Source of the DNA: Cohnella sp. WQ 127256
Lineage (GTDB): Bacteria; Bacillota; Bacilli; Paenibacillales; Paenibacillaceae
Length of the DNA stretch: 64,000 bases
NCBI RefSeq assembly: GCF_024519285.1
Contig: NZ_JAMZCY010000009.1
Span: 62,001 to 126,000, forward strand
Reading direction: 5' to 3'
Shown here: one piece after another, positions 32,631-42,806 of the stretch
Position numbering within the stretch: the first letter of the stretch is position 1
Layout of the letters: each line of letters starts with the position of its first letter
The notes under the pieces: model-generated
Seen by the model: the letters and a program-made list of their open reading frames with translations, nothing else
Told to the model about the DNA's origin: nothing
Database searches by the model: none
Made by a program: the position numbers and the translations under genes

Positions 32631-34724
32631 TTATTTAATCAGTACGTTCGGATCTACAATTAGTGCAACCTGTCCATCCCCGAGAATCGTTGCTCCAGAG
32701 ACAACCCCTTGATTGCCTGTCAAATATTTACCCAATGGTTTCAACACGATTTCATGTTGTCCAATAAACTCGTCTACGAGAATAGCGGCTAGCTTGTCCC
32801 CTTTACGAATGACAAGCATCTCTGTTTCAGCTTCCTCATCATCTCGGTAATCTGGAGAGTCTACCAATTCCGCTAATGAAATAACCGGAATAATAGATTG
32901 CCGATACTCGATCATGCGATTACCGTGCAGCATCCGAATATCCGATCTCTTAACAGACCCGGTTTCGACGATAGAAGTAAGTGGAAAAGCATATTTCTCG
33001 GAGCCTAATTTAATTAACATCGCAGCAATAATGGATAGCGTGAGCGGCAATTGCACCGAAAACTTTGTACCAGAACCTAACGTTGAGGTTACAGCAACAT
33101 GTCCACCTAAAGCCGATATTTTGGACTTAACAACATCAAGGCCAACGCCTCTACCGGATATATCCGAGACTTTGTCCGCTGTACTGAAGCCAGCTGCAAA
33201 TATCAACATATTTACTTCGTCGTCGGTCAGATTTTTTGATTCCTCAACTGTCACGACTCCACGTTTGATGGCCGTTTCCAATACTTTCGGACGATTGATT
33301 CCTTTGCCGTCTTCCTCAATTTCTATGAATACGTGGTTACCACTGTGGAAGGCTCGTAAATGTACCGTTCCCACCTCTGGTTTCCCTAACTTAATGCGTT
33401 CTGTGATTGGCTCAACCCCATGGTCGACCGCATTACGAATAAGATGCACGAGAGGATCACCAATCTCATCGATAACCGTTCGATCTAATTCTGTCTCTGC
33501 TCCGACAATAATGAGATCAACCTTCTTATCAAGAGATTTAGCCAAGTCCCGTACCATTCTAGGAAACCGGTTAAATACGCTTTCTACAGGAACCATCCGC
33601 AGCTTCAGAACGATATTTTGCAAATCCGCACTAACTCGGGACATATGCTCTACCGTTTCAGTTAAATCATTACGGCGAACCTCAGAAGCTAGCTGCTCTA
33701 ACCGAACACGATCAATCAACAATTCACTAAACAAGTTCATAAGAGAATCAAGACGCTCGATATCGACCCTAATCGTACGTGGTGCGTTATTTCCGGCTGG
33801 AGCAGCTGGAGCTGCAGGAGCTGCAGGGGCTGACGATCGAGCTGTGTTACTACTCGCATTCGACTCTGCGGATTCCAGTGGTTTTTCAGGCGTGATTGTA
33901 GCAGCTGTTTGCTTGAGAGCTTCAGCCGTTTGTTCAGCTGCTTTGCGGGAGCCCTCTAACTCTTCAAGTGACTGCCGATCGACGACATTCATAACCACTG
34001 ATTCAATCTCAGATACTCGTGAAATTGAATCTCGTAGTTCGCTTTCTTCTACTTGAGAGATATAGTATACCGAGAAGCTGCGATCAAATTGCTCTTGTTC
34101 AATCTCTTGAACGGATGGAAAGGCTTTAACCACTTCGCCATTTCTTTCTAATGCATCAAAAACCATATAAGCTCGCGCAGCTTTGAGCATACAATCTTCC
34201 TGCACCTTGACTTCGATATAATATGCTTTATGTCCACCTTCAAGGGATTGACTAAGAACTGACAATTGATATTGATCTAATACGAGAGGTGCAGACACAG
34301 CTGCAGCTGGGGCAGATGATTTCGCCACTCCATTGCCGTCGACGTCACCCTTTACAATTCCTTTCAAGCGCTGCACAAGATCAACGACATCACTTTTACC
34401 TGTTCCGCCATTAATAATGTCTTGAACCATAGCTTCTAGAGCATCCAAACACTTGAATAACGTATCGAAAATGTGACCATTCATACTAAGCTTATCGTTA
34501 CGAACGAGATCAAGCACATTTTCCATTTCATGCGTTAGGGAGGCTAAGTCTTCAAACCCCATCGTCGCAGACATTCCCTTCAGCGTATGCGCAGAACGGA
34601 AAATAATCTGCACGATGCTAATATCCTCCGGCTGTTGCTCCAGCCGAAGCATATTCTCGTTCAGCGATTGCAAGTGATCATTGGATTCATCGATAAACAT
34701 GGACATGTATTGATTCATTTCCAC
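32631..34724 (-). CDS. cheA: Chemotaxis histidine kinase CheA
   Basis: 697 residues. Autophosphorylates in response to receptors and passes phosphate to CheY and CheB. P1 domain with RSAHTLKG (phospho-site His46), P2 region about 160-260, Ala/Pro linker near 305-318, dimerisation P3, ATP-binding P4 with HLIRNAVDHGVEP (N box) and GRGVGLDVVKSKI (G box), P5 CheW-like domain at the end (ILVDEFIGQHEIVLKPLGKYL cut by name). The GTG start is supported by AGGAGGTG 8 nt upstream; ATG at 34718 is an alternative. Confidence 0.96.
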   Translation of the reverse strand: MEMNQYMSMFIDESNDHLQSLNENMLRLEQQPEDISIVQIIFRSAHTLKGMSATMGFEDLASLTHEMENVLDLVRNDKLSMNGHIFDTLFKCLDALEAMVQDIINGGTGKSDVVDLVQRLKGIVKGDVDGNGVAKSSAPAAAVSAPLVLDQYQLSVLSQSLEGGHKAYYIEVKVQEDCMLKAARAYMVFDALERNGEVVKAFPSVQEIEQEQFDRSFSVYYISQVEESELRDSISRVSEIESVVMNVVDRQSLEELEGSRKAAEQTAEALKQTAATITPEKPLESAESNASSNTARSSAPAAPAAPAAPAGNNAPRTIRVDIERLDSLMNLFSELLIDRVRLEQLASEVRRNDLTETVEHMSRVSADLQNIVLKLRMVPVESVFNRFPRMVRDLAKSLDKKVDLIIVGAETELDRTVIDEIGDPLVHLIRNAVDHGVEPITERIKLGKPEVGTVHLRAFHSGNHVFIEIEEDGKGINRPKVLETAIKRGVVTVEESKNLTDDEVNMLIFAAGFSTADKVSDISGRGVGLDVVKSKISALGGHVAVTSTLGSGTKFSVQLPLTLSIIAAMLIKLGSEKYAFPLTSIVETGSVKRSDIRMLHGNRMIEYRQSIIPVISLAELVDSPDYRDDEEAETEMLVIRKGDKLAAILVDEFIGQHEIVLKPLGKYLTGNQGVVSGATILGDGQVALIVDPNVLIK

Positions 34725-34766
34725 AGGCCGAACACCTCCTTGTTGGTTGAGCTATCAGTGACAATC

Positions 34767-36248
34767 TTATGGTTTACGAGTTTGCACTTCCTGTACAAGT
34801 ACCGGTGCGATTCCTTGAAGCGGTAGAAGATGCGACACGGCACCTAGCTCAACAGCGGAACGGGGCATACCATACACGACACACGTTTGTTCCGCTTCAG
34901 CAATGGTCGTTTGGACACCGTCTATTTGAAGCGCCTTCATCCCTTTTGCTCCATCACTGCCCATCCCGGTCATTAGCACTACATGCCTTTTTAATTGCTG
35001 ATGGCCTAGCAATGATTCGAACAATACGTCAACGGATGGCATATGCCCACTCCTAGGACCCTCGTCCGACAATTTAATGCGATACTTGCCTGATAACTCT
35101 TTTCCGAGAGACATATGCCTCCCTCCTGGAGCGATGTAAGCTGTGGCAGTTTCGACAATTTCGCCGTCAACCGCTTCTCGAACATGGATGCTACAAAAAT
35201 TATCCAACCGTTGTGCCAGTGAATGAGTAAATTTGGGAGGCATATGCTGGACAACGAGTATTGGTGCTGGAAAATCAGCAGGAATCCCAGTTAGGACTTC
35301 ATGTAAAGCTCGTGGCCCCCCCGTAGAGGTACCTATCGCCACTAGGTGAGTAAACGTAGTGGAATGATTACCATTGGCCACTTGTTTGTTTATTGGATCA
35401 GCTTGAGCCAACTTATCTTTATTGACCGCTGCTGGAACTCTAGGATTATGAGTAGCCTTTACTTTACTCTCACCTAAGACTGAAGTCGCTTTGTTGACTT
35501 GTCGTCGAACGATGTCTTTAACTTCCGATTGCAGTTCTGATCTCTTTGACTTGATTACCCCGGTGGAACTGTTGGATGGAATGGATGACGGAGGTATTGG
35601 ATATTGCTTCTCCGCAAGTCCATCCAACTTCCGAGGTAGATCCTTGTGCTTCATTATTACTTTCTCAGCTACAGGCTTTACTGAATCAATAATTTCCTTA
35701 TTTAGTGATGCATGGGCTGAAACATCTGACTTTTTCGGTAATTCAATCACTTTTGAAGTAGTGCTATCGAGCATTGGAGGAGGCTGCTCAATGACAACCA
35801 CTTTCTCTTCGACAGCTGGTAACATTCTTAACGCAGCACCGCTACTCATGGTTTCCGAAGCAACACGCAGTTTCTCTAGCAGATGCTCCCCAACTTGTCT
35901 AATATCAAGGTTCACAGCTCCGTCAGGCTTTCGAATAAAGTCGATTGCTCCATATTGGAGAGCTTTTATCGTATCCCTTGTTCCGTTATCCGTAACCGCA
36001 GAAAGCATAATTACCGGAGTCGGTTGAATCGACATAATCTTCTGCAAAGCTTCTATTCCGTTCATTTCCGGCATTTCCAAGTCCATGGTAATAATATCTG
36101 GCTTAAGCTTAAGCGCGAGGTCTACAGCCTCATAACCATTCGAGGCTGTCGCCAATACTTTGAAGGCAGCGTCAGCATCAATAACATCACTGAACACCTT
36201 TCGCATAAATGGGGAATCATCAACGATTAGCACTTTAAATTCCGTCAT
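34767..36248 (-). CDS. cheB: Chemotaxis methylesterase CheB with a long linker
   Basis: 493 residues, against about 358 in B. subtilis. Demethylates receptor glutamates; phosphorylation of the N-terminal receiver turns the esterase on. Receiver: LIVDDSPFMRKVF and IITMDLEMPEMNG (phospho-Asp). Esterase from about residue 298: AIGTSTGGPRAL (Ser), QHMPPKF (His), TGMGSDGAKG (Asp). In between, about 170 residues rich in K, S, P and V have no recognised domain. ATG behind AGGAGGGTCGCCGA. It follows flhG by 71 nt. Confidence 0.95.
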   Translation of the reverse strand: MTEFKVLIVDDSPFMRKVFSDVIDADAAFKVLATASNGYEAVDLALKLKPDIITMDLEMPEMNGIEALQKIMSIQPTPVIMLSAVTDNGTRDTIKALQYGAIDFIRKPDGAVNLDIRQVGEHLLEKLRVASETMSSGAALRMLPAVEEKVVVIEQPPPMLDSTTSKVIELPKKSDVSAHASLNKEIIDSVKPVAEKVIMKHKDLPRKLDGLAEKQYPIPPSSIPSNSSTGVIKSKRSELQSEVKDIVRRQVNKATSVLGESKVKATHNPRVPAAVNKDKLAQADPINKQVANGNHSTTFTHLVAIGTSTGGPRALHEVLTGIPADFPAPILVVQHMPPKFTHSLAQRLDNFCSIHVREAVDGEIVETATAYIAPGGRHMSLGKELSGKYRIKLSDEGPRSGHMPSVDVLFESLLGHQQLKRHVVLMTGMGSDGAKGMKALQIDGVQTTIAEAEQTCVVYGMPRSAVELGAVSHLLPLQGIAPVLVQEVQTRKP

Positions 36249-36319
36249 TCGGCGACCCTCCTTGTTAATCTCGATGTATTTTGGCTAAACTATGCGGCAA
36301 CCACAAGCTTTGATTGGGA

Positions 36320-37186
36320 TTAACTCCAAAGTCTCTTAATTCTTTGTAGGAAACCAGTTAGACCTTGCGAAGATGACGAATCCCGTTCCTCAAGCAGAAA
36401 TCGGGATACAATCCGATTAATTCCACGAGTTGCATCACTATCAGGAAAGGCTATTGATAAAGGAGTCTGACGTTTAACTGCCTTAGATACGTTAGCATCA
36501 TCTGGTATAAATCCTAGTAAAGGGATTTCAAGTCCTAAATATTTGCTTGCCACTTGGCGTATATTATCCGCTGTTTGATTTCCTTCGCGATCATCCGTCA
36601 CTCGATTTACGACAAGCTTGAAGGAAACTTGATGCCCCATCGTATTTAACATCTTGATCAACGCATATGCATCTGTAATTGAAGTCGGTTCAGGAGTCGT
36701 GATAACGATCGTCTCTTCCGCAGCAGTAATGAATCTCACCGTTTCCTTAGACAATCCTGCCCCTGTATCAAATAATATAAAATCCATGTGACCGTGCAGC
36801 TTACCAATCTGTTCCGAGAAATACTCTAACTCTTCCTCGCTCAAACGTACCAAGTCTTGAAATCCAGAACCTCCAGCAATAAACTGTAAGCCGTTAGGTC
36901 CGACCTGGATAATTTCCCAAATCGATTTCTCGCCCTTAAGCAGGTGAATCAGATTGTATTTGGCCGGAGTACCCAACAAAACGTCGATATTTGCAAAGCT
37001 AATGTCGGCGTCAAATACGAGAACACTATATCCTTTATTTTGTAACGCCATTGCGAAATTGAGGCTGAAATTCGACTTCCCAACGCCACCTTTACCACTC
37101 GTAATGGTAATGACTCTAGTTCTTCGAGAGGTTTGAATATCTTTGGAATGAACCAAATGCCGAAGGGCTTGCGCTTGATCAATCAT
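36320..37186 (-). CDS. flhG: FlhG (YlxH), MinD-like flagellar number regulator
   Basis: 288 residues. P-loop ATPase that controls flagellar number and placement together with FlhF and promotes C-ring assembly with FliM/FliY. A short N-terminal activating region (QAQALRHLVHS) precedes the deviant Walker A TSGKGGVGKSNFSLN near residue 31. DADISFANIDVLLG follows, then FDTGAGLS as Walker B. A C-terminal amphipathic helix is suggested by the end (GFLQRIKRLW). ATG overlaps the flhF end by 8 nt. Confidence 0.94.
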   Translation of the reverse strand: MIDQAQALRHLVHSKDIQTSRRTRVITITSGKGGVGKSNFSLNFAMALQNKGYSVLVFDADISFANIDVLLGTPAKYNLIHLLKGEKSIWEIIQVGPNGLQFIAGGSGFQDLVRLSEEELEYFSEQIGKLHGHMDFILFDTGAGLSKETVRFITAAEETIVITTPEPTSITDAYALIKMLNTMGHQVSFKLVVNRVTDDREGNQTADNIRQVASKYLGLEIPLLGFIPDDANVSKAVKRQTPLSIAFPDSDATRGINRIVSRFLLEERDSSSSQGLTGFLQRIKRLWS

Positions 37187-38546
37187 CGGCTGGATCCCCC
37201 AATAGCCGTTTCACCAACTCTTTTGGATCGAATGGCCTAATGTCATCAGGTACCGCTTGTCCGAAAGTGATATAAGAAATCCGGAAATCAAATTCTTTCA
37301 CCAAATTAATTACAGCTCCGAAAGAATCTGTCTCGTCGAATTTGGTCAGCAGTAGTTGATTGACCCCATACTTAACGAACTGAGAAGCAACCATTTTCAT
37401 ATCGCTGATCTTATGCGTCATGCTGAGTACAAGAATGGTTTCTGTCTGTTCCCCAGGAGAGAGCAAGCTGTTTACTTCAGAAACAAAAAGTTCATTGCGA
37501 TAATTCCGGCCTGCAGTATCCATAAATATCAGATCAAGATCGCTTAGCTTTTTATAAGCTCGAACTAGTTCACTAGGCGAAAATACAACCTCGAGAGGAA
37601 TATTCAGAATATCTGCATAAGTTCTCAACTGATCCACTGCAGCAATTCGATATGTATCTGCGGTAATTAAACCAACTGAACGTCGATGATTTAAGGACTG
37701 CTCAGCTGCAAGCTTAGCGATTGTCGTCGTCTTCCCAACCCCGGTAGGTCCAACGAAGTGAATAATTCGTGTCGTTGAATCAACACCATTGCCCTTCACA
37801 TGCTGTAGCCAGGAAAGCAGCACCTCTTGTGAAGCTTCATAAGATGAGGCTATACCTTCGTCGCCTTGCTCCTGTAATCTCTGATTAACCGCTTCAGCGA
37901 ATTGCTCGACGTAGGACGGCTCAACACCTTGTTCGGCTAAGCGTTTACTCCACTTCATAACCGATTCCGGCATACTGCGATAAGTTTGCTGCCTCGCCAT
38001 CTTTGCCATCATTTCCTTCATCGTTCGAAGCTCTTGAAGCAACTCTGACGATTCATCCGATTGTTGTTTCTTATCCCGTGCTTCTTCTATCGTCTGAACA
38101 ACTGCAGCTAATGTTGCAGACTGCTTATCATAAAAAGGAATGCTCTCCGAGCTAGGTTTGAGTGGATCTGCCACATCAACATCCATCTGTAAATCGGTTG
38201 AAGGCAAGCTTGGTTTCCTACCACTATCCGCAAACGGAGCTTGCGAATATCTCTCCCTTATTGCGTTCGAAGGCAATAGCGGAGAGGATGCCGAAGGCTC
38301 CTCAGTAAGGGTAGGAACTGACTTTCTCTCTGGTTGACGTACAGGAAGCATTGGTCTTTTGGAAGGTTTTATGGCAGCTTCATCAACAGCCGCTGTTACC
38401 TCCACACGCTTCTTGCGAAACATACCAAGAAATCCGCCTATGCGGATTTCTTTCGTATTGAGAATGAAGGCATCCGACCCAAGCTCATTACGTATCATAT
38501 TCACAGCTTCGGATACATCATCGACAATATACCTTTTTACCTTCAT
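37179..38546 (-). CDS. flhF: FlhF, SRP-type GTPase of flagellar placement
   Basis: 455 residues. SRP-GTPase family member that sets the site of flagellar assembly; FlhG stimulates its GTPase. N-terminal B domain with KVKRYIVDDVSEAVNMIRNELG, a variable region to about 180, and NG domain with G1 FVGPTGVGKTTTIAKLA near residue 270, LITADTYRIAAVDQLRTYA, DLIFMDTAGRNYRN and LLTKFDETDSFGAVIN. ATG overlaps the flhA stop in ATGA. Confidence 0.95.
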   Translation of the reverse strand: MKVKRYIVDDVSEAVNMIRNELGSDAFILNTKEIRIGGFLGMFRKKRVEVTAAVDEAAIKPSKRPMLPVRQPERKSVPTLTEEPSASSPLLPSNAIRERYSQAPFADSGRKPSLPSTDLQMDVDVADPLKPSSESIPFYDKQSATLAAVVQTIEEARDKKQQSDESSELLQELRTMKEMMAKMARQQTYRSMPESVMKWSKRLAEQGVEPSYVEQFAEAVNQRLQEQGDEGIASSYEASQEVLLSWLQHVKGNGVDSTTRIIHFVGPTGVGKTTTIAKLAAEQSLNHRRSVGLITADTYRIAAVDQLRTYADILNIPLEVVFSPSELVRAYKKLSDLDLIFMDTAGRNYRNELFVSEVNSLLSPGEQTETILVLSMTHKISDMKMVASQFVKYGVNQLLLTKFDETDSFGAVINLVKEFDFRISYITFGQAVPDDIRPFDPKELVKRLLGDPADD

Positions 38547-40576
38547 GCACTCACCACCCCAACACTTTGCACTTCAATGCTTGGCTCCAACTCGCTGTAT
38601 GAAATAACCGGAATATCTTGTAAACTTCGTTCAAGCAATTGACGTAAGTACATACGAATCGTAGGGGATGTTAGGATAATAGGCTGTTGCCCCGATTGAA
38701 CCAAACGATTTACTTGCTCTGTCAACCGTTGATATATCGCTTGGGAAGAAGCAGGGTCCATTGCCAAGTAACTTCCTTGCTCTGACTGTTGCACAGATTC
38801 CGCTATTTTCTTCTCTACAGCTGGACTCACTGTTATCACCTTAAGCGGCTCAGAAGCGGTTGCATATTGCTGTGTAATTTGCCTGGATAAGCTTTGACGA
38901 ACGTATTCGGTCAACACATCTGGATCTTTGGTGAATTTCCCGTTATCTGCCATAGTCTCGAAGATCGTTACCAAATCGCGTATCGATATTTTCTCTTTAA
39001 GCAGCTTGGACAAAACCTTCTGAACATCTCCGATACTAAGTATGGAAGGAATAAGCTCTTCGACCAAAGCAGGATAAGTATCTTTGACACTTTCGACCAA
39101 AGCTTTCGTTTCTTGACGTCCGATAAGCTCATGAGCGTATTTCTTAATGACTTCGGTCAAATGAGTTGCGACGACTGATGGTGGATCAACAACGGTATAA
39201 CCAGCCATCTCCGCACGTTCTTTCGTTGCTTCGTCAATCCATAAAGCCGGCAATCCGAAAGCAGGTTCCTGGGTCTCGATTCCTGTAACCGAATCATCAT
39301 CAAAACCAGGACTCATTGCTAAATAATGATGTATTAACAATTCGCCACGAGCTACCGTATTTCCTTTCATTTTAATGACATATTCGTTCGGTTTTAGTTG
39401 AATATTGTCGCGAATTCGGATAACAGGCACAATTAAGCCCATTTCAAGTGCACATTGCCGTCGAATCATAATAATTCTGTCGAGTAAATCTCCGCCCTGC
39501 TGAGTATCCGCGAGTGGAATAAGACCATAACCAAATTCGAATTCGATTGGATCGACCTGCAGCAAGCTGATTACGCTCTCTGGGCTTCGTACTTCCTCGA
39601 TATGCTTTTCCTCGACAAGTAGCTCTTCTTCCTGTTGCTTTCGATTGATATTCTTTTGCAACCGAAAGCCGGCAATGGCAAGAATAGCCGCATATGGTAT
39701 GGTGCTAAGAAGAGGAATTGGTGTTGCAATGCCAAGCAGTGCAACTGTGCCCGCAACAATGTACAGAAGTTTAGGATACCGTAAGAGCTGTTTGCTAATA
39801 TCGTCAGCCATATTGCCTTCGGATGCTGCTCTTGTAACGATAATACCCGCAGCAGTACTAATTAATAGTGCAGGAATTTGACTGACTAGTCCGTCACCGA
39901 TCGTAAGTATGGAGTAAGTCTCAAGCGAGGTCATAACATCCATGCCATGGATAGCCATACCGATAATGAAACCTGCAATTAAGTTGATGAGTACGATAAT
40001 AATTGAAGCAATGGCGTCCCCTTTAACAAACTTACTGGCACCATCCATAGCTCCGTAGAAATCTGCTTCCTTCTCAATCTTCTCGCGACGTTCTCGAGCT
40101 TGATGCTCATTAATTAATCCCGCATTTAAATCCGCATCGATACTCATTTGTTTACCAGGCATTGCATCAAGGGTGAATCGCGCTCCAACCTCTGCGACAC
40201 GCTCAGACCCCTTCGTAATAACGATAAACTGAACTATAACGAGAATAAGGAACACGACGAAACCGATCGCAATCTGACCACCCGCAACAAATTTACCAAA
40301 GGTCTCGACAACGTGCCCTGCATCCGCCTCAGATAGGACTAGTCTTGTTGTAGAAACGTTAAGCGCCAATCGGAATATCGTAGTAATGAGCAATAAGGTT
40401 GGGAAAATTGAAAAATGTAACGCATCCGTAGTGTTCATTGCAATAAGTAAAATCATGATGGCTACAGAGATATTGATTATTAGTAGGATATCCAGAAGTT
40501 CTTTGGGAATTGGAACGACCATCATCAGGACTATGCCGATGACGCCTATGAGTATGCTTAAGTCCCGTACTTTCAT
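38543..40576 (-). CDS. flhA: Flagellar type III export gate protein FlhA
   Basis: 677 residues. Eight predicted membrane helices in the N-terminal half, then a large cytosolic domain that docks chaperone-substrate complexes. FHIPEP signatures: NISVAIMILLIAMNTTDALHFSIFPTLLL region near 33-60, RLALNVSTTRLVL and KFVAGGQIAIGFVVFLIL. The family motif VVDPPSVVATHLTEVIKKYAHELIGRQETKAL lies near 510. ATG behind GGGAGGAACGCGTC. It is 18 nt after flhB. Confidence 0.96.
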   Translation of the reverse strand: MKVRDLSILIGVIGIVLMMVVPIPKELLDILLIINISVAIMILLIAMNTTDALHFSIFPTLLLITTIFRLALNVSTTRLVLSEADAGHVVETFGKFVAGGQIAIGFVVFLILVIVQFIVITKGSERVAEVGARFTLDAMPGKQMSIDADLNAGLINEHQARERREKIEKEADFYGAMDGASKFVKGDAIASIIIVLINLIAGFIIGMAIHGMDVMTSLETYSILTIGDGLVSQIPALLISTAAGIIVTRAASEGNMADDISKQLLRYPKLLYIVAGTVALLGIATPIPLLSTIPYAAILAIAGFRLQKNINRKQQEEELLVEEKHIEEVRSPESVISLLQVDPIEFEFGYGLIPLADTQQGGDLLDRIIMIRRQCALEMGLIVPVIRIRDNIQLKPNEYVIKMKGNTVARGELLIHHYLAMSPGFDDDSVTGIETQEPAFGLPALWIDEATKERAEMAGYTVVDPPSVVATHLTEVIKKYAHELIGRQETKALVESVKDTYPALVEELIPSILSIGDVQKVLSKLLKEKISIRDLVTIFETMADNGKFTKDPDVLTEYVRQSLSRQITQQYATASEPLKVITVSPAVEKKIAESVQQSEQGSYLAMDPASSQAIYQRLTEQVNRLVQSGQQPIILTSPTIRMYLRQLLERSLQDIPVISYSELEPSIEVQSVGVVSA

Positions 40577-40594
40577 GACGCGTTCCTCCCCTCT

Positions 40595-41683
40595 TTAATG
40601 CCGGCCTTTAAGCCGATATACGTACGCCAGCACTTCCGCTACCGCTTGAAAGAGATCGCCGGGAACACTTTGTCCGACTTCCGTCCTCTCATATAGCGCA
40701 CGGGCGAGTGGCTTGTTTTCCATGGTTATGACGTTATTTTGTTTCGCTATCTCCCTAATCCTAAGCGCCAAGTAATCTTGACCTTTGGCGATTACCGTTG
40801 GAGCATCCATTTTTGTTGAATCGTATTTCAACGCAATGGCAAAGTGAGTTGGGTTCGTAATAATAACGTCTGCATTTGGCACTTCCTGCATCATGCGCAT
40901 AAATGCCATTCTGCGTTGGCGTTCCTTGATCTTTGCTTTAATTAATGGATCGCCTTCCGAATTCTTATACTCATCCTTAATATCTTGCTTACTCATTTTT
41001 TGATTTTTCTCATATTCATAACGTTGGTAGAGAAAATCTCCAATTGCCAATACGAACAACATAGCGGCGACGAGAATCGCAAGCCGTACCGTTAGACTAG
41101 TAACAAAAGAAAAGATGTCTTCCACGGGTAAATGTGCGAGATCCATCAGCCGTTTTTTTTCAGACCAGATGGTTAAAAAAACAATGAGTCCTACAGAAAT
41201 TAATTTCAATGAACTTTTTAGAAATTCAACAATTGATCGAACTCCGAAAATGTTCTTTGCACCATTTATCGGATTTAATTTCTCAAACTTCGGCATCAAC
41301 GGTTCAAACGTAAAGAGCCAGCCAATTTGCACGTAATAGCTTGCAAATGCAACTATGACTACGATAATAAAGATGGGTGCTAAGAGGATTAACATCTGGA
41401 TAGCGTAATGATTGAACAAATTAAGCACGTTCTGATCCGTTACATCCATCGTCATACGATTCAAAAAAATATCGCTGAACAAGGCTAAGATTTGCTTCTG
41501 CAGAAAAGGTCCAAGCATGATCATAAAACAAATACATGCAAGAAGGATGAGTGCGCTAGGAATTTCCGTGCTTTTTGCCACTTGTCCTTTATTACGACTT
41601 TCCTGGCGTTTCTTAGGTGTTGCCTTTTCCGTCTTCTCGCCTGAAAACAATTGAAGATCCATACTTAGGCGATTACGAGGCAT
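40595..41683 (-). CDS. flhB: Flagellar export switch protein FlhB
   Basis: 362 residues. Four membrane helices, then a cytosolic domain that self-cleaves in the NPTH loop, seen as VIITNPTHFAIAL near residue 277, to switch substrates from hook to filament. Other signatures: DLQLFSGEKTEKATPKKRQESRNKGQV at the start (by name). ATG behind GGAGGTGGCGTT. Preceded by fliR (30 nt). There is no fusion with FliR. Confidence 0.96.
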   Translation of the reverse strand: MPRNRLSMDLQLFSGEKTEKATPKKRQESRNKGQVAKSTEIPSALILLACICFMIMLGPFLQKQILALFSDIFLNRMTMDVTDQNVLNLFNHYAIQMLILLAPIFIIVVIVAFASYYVQIGWLFTFEPLMPKFEKLNPINGAKNIFGVRSIVEFLKSSLKLISVGLIVFLTIWSEKKRLMDLAHLPVEDIFSFVTSLTVRLAILVAAMLFVLAIGDFLYQRYEYEKNQKMSKQDIKDEYKNSEGDPLIKAKIKERQRRMAFMRMMQEVPNADVIITNPTHFAIALKYDSTKMDAPTVIAKGQDYLALRIREIAKQNNVITMENKPLARALYERTEVGQSVPGDLFQAVAEVLAYVYRLKGRH

Positions 41684-41713
41684 AACGCCACCTCCTCCAC
41701 TGTGTACCTTTGT

Positions 41714-42499
41714 TTAAGAGGATGATTTTAAGATTGTAAATAGCTTCTCTAGAGCTTCGAACATATGATCGAAGAGGATTTGAAACAAAGTGCCAAATCC
41801 GGGGAGAAGTAGAACAAGCAACGCCAAACCGACCAAAATTTTCAATGGCATACCAATTACGAACACGTTGTACTGTGGAGCTGTTCGTGCAAGGAGTGCC
41901 AAACCAAAATCCGTCACAAACATAGCTACAACGATCGGAGCAGATATTTGTAAAGCTAATAAAAAGGTGTCTGAAAAAGTTCGAGTTAAAAATTCTGTAA
42001 TATTTCCACCATAATAAATTTGAAACAGCTTGTTATCGAGAGGCAACCATTTGTAGCTATCCATAATGGCAGCCAATAAATAGTGATGACCGTTCACAGA
42101 AAGGAATACTAGAGTCATCAACATGTATTTCAAATTCCCCATCATAGGAGCGGATACTCCAGAGATCGGATCGACGATATTCGCGATACCGAATCCCATT
42201 TGCATGTCCATTAATCCACCAGCGACTTGTACAATCGTAAAAAAGATATAAGCGACATAACCGATCAACAACCCCGCAAAAACCTCACGAATGACCGCTA
42301 AGATATAGGTTGAATCCGCCGTAACCTTAGTATCAAAACCAACATTTAAAAATACGATCAAGGAAATGAAGAAAGCTAAGCCAATCTTAATCGTTTTCGG
42401 AAACGTACGTGTTGAAAAAACTGGAGCAACAACAAAAAACGATGAAATTCGACAAAAAACAAGCAGAAAGGCAGGAAATACTTGCATTATTTGATCCAT
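41714..42499 (-). CDS. fliR: Flagellar export gate protein FliR
   Basis: 261 residues, mostly hydrophobic, five to six membrane segments. With FliP and FliQ it forms the helical export gate. Family segments: FPAFLLVFCRISSFFVVAPVFSTRTFP near the start (by name), REVFAGLLIGYVAY, QMGFGIANIVDP and GLALLARTAPQYNVFVIGMPLKI. ATG start. It begins 6 nt after the fliQ stop. Confidence 0.95.
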   Translation of the reverse strand: MDQIMQVFPAFLLVFCRISSFFVVAPVFSTRTFPKTIKIGLAFFISLIVFLNVGFDTKVTADSTYILAVIREVFAGLLIGYVAYIFFTIVQVAGGLMDMQMGFGIANIVDPISGVSAPMMGNLKYMLMTLVFLSVNGHHYLLAAIMDSYKWLPLDNKLFQIYYGGNITEFLTRTFSDTFLLALQISAPIVVAMFVTDFGLALLARTAPQYNVFVIGMPLKILVGLALLVLLLPGFGTLFQILFDHMFEALEKLFTILKSSS

Positions 42500-42505
42500 T
42501 TGCTA

Positions 42506-42775
42506 TCACCCAATGTATCTCGACAAATTTCCAAGCAGCTGGCTAGTGAAATCGACCAGTGTGTTAAGAATCCATGGGCCAAATATAAGCAGCGAAAGGA
42601 AAACGGCGATGATCTTCGGTACGAAGGCAAGTGTTTGTTCCTGAATCTGGGTTGTGGCCTGGAAAATACTAACTGACAACCCAACAACCAATGCAACAAC
42701 AAGCATTGGAGCACTAGCTTTCAACACAACATAAAGCGCCTGTCCCGCTAAACCGATAATAAACTCAGAAGACAT
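42506..42775 (-). CDS. fliQ: Flagellar export gate protein FliQ
   Basis: 89 residues, two membrane helices (ALYVVLKASAPMLVVALVVGL and the FVPKIIAVFLSLLIFGPWIL segment), with the family segment SIFQATTQIQEQTLAFVPK between. Part of the FliPQR gate. ATG behind GGGGGGAGTTT. It sits between fliP and fliR in the standard order. Confidence 0.95.
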   Translation of the reverse strand: MSSEFIIGLAGQALYVVLKASAPMLVVALVVGLSVSIFQATTQIQEQTLAFVPKIIAVFLSLLIFGPWILNTLVDFTSQLLGNLSRYIG

Positions 42776-42806
42776 AAACTCCCCCCTACCTTACAATTAC
42801 GACTAT

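Noticed and set aside
32914..34056. 380-codon plus-strand open frame opposite cheA
   Set aside because: Antisense shadow of a well-supported gene; Ser/Thr/Arg-rich product with no domain or SD.
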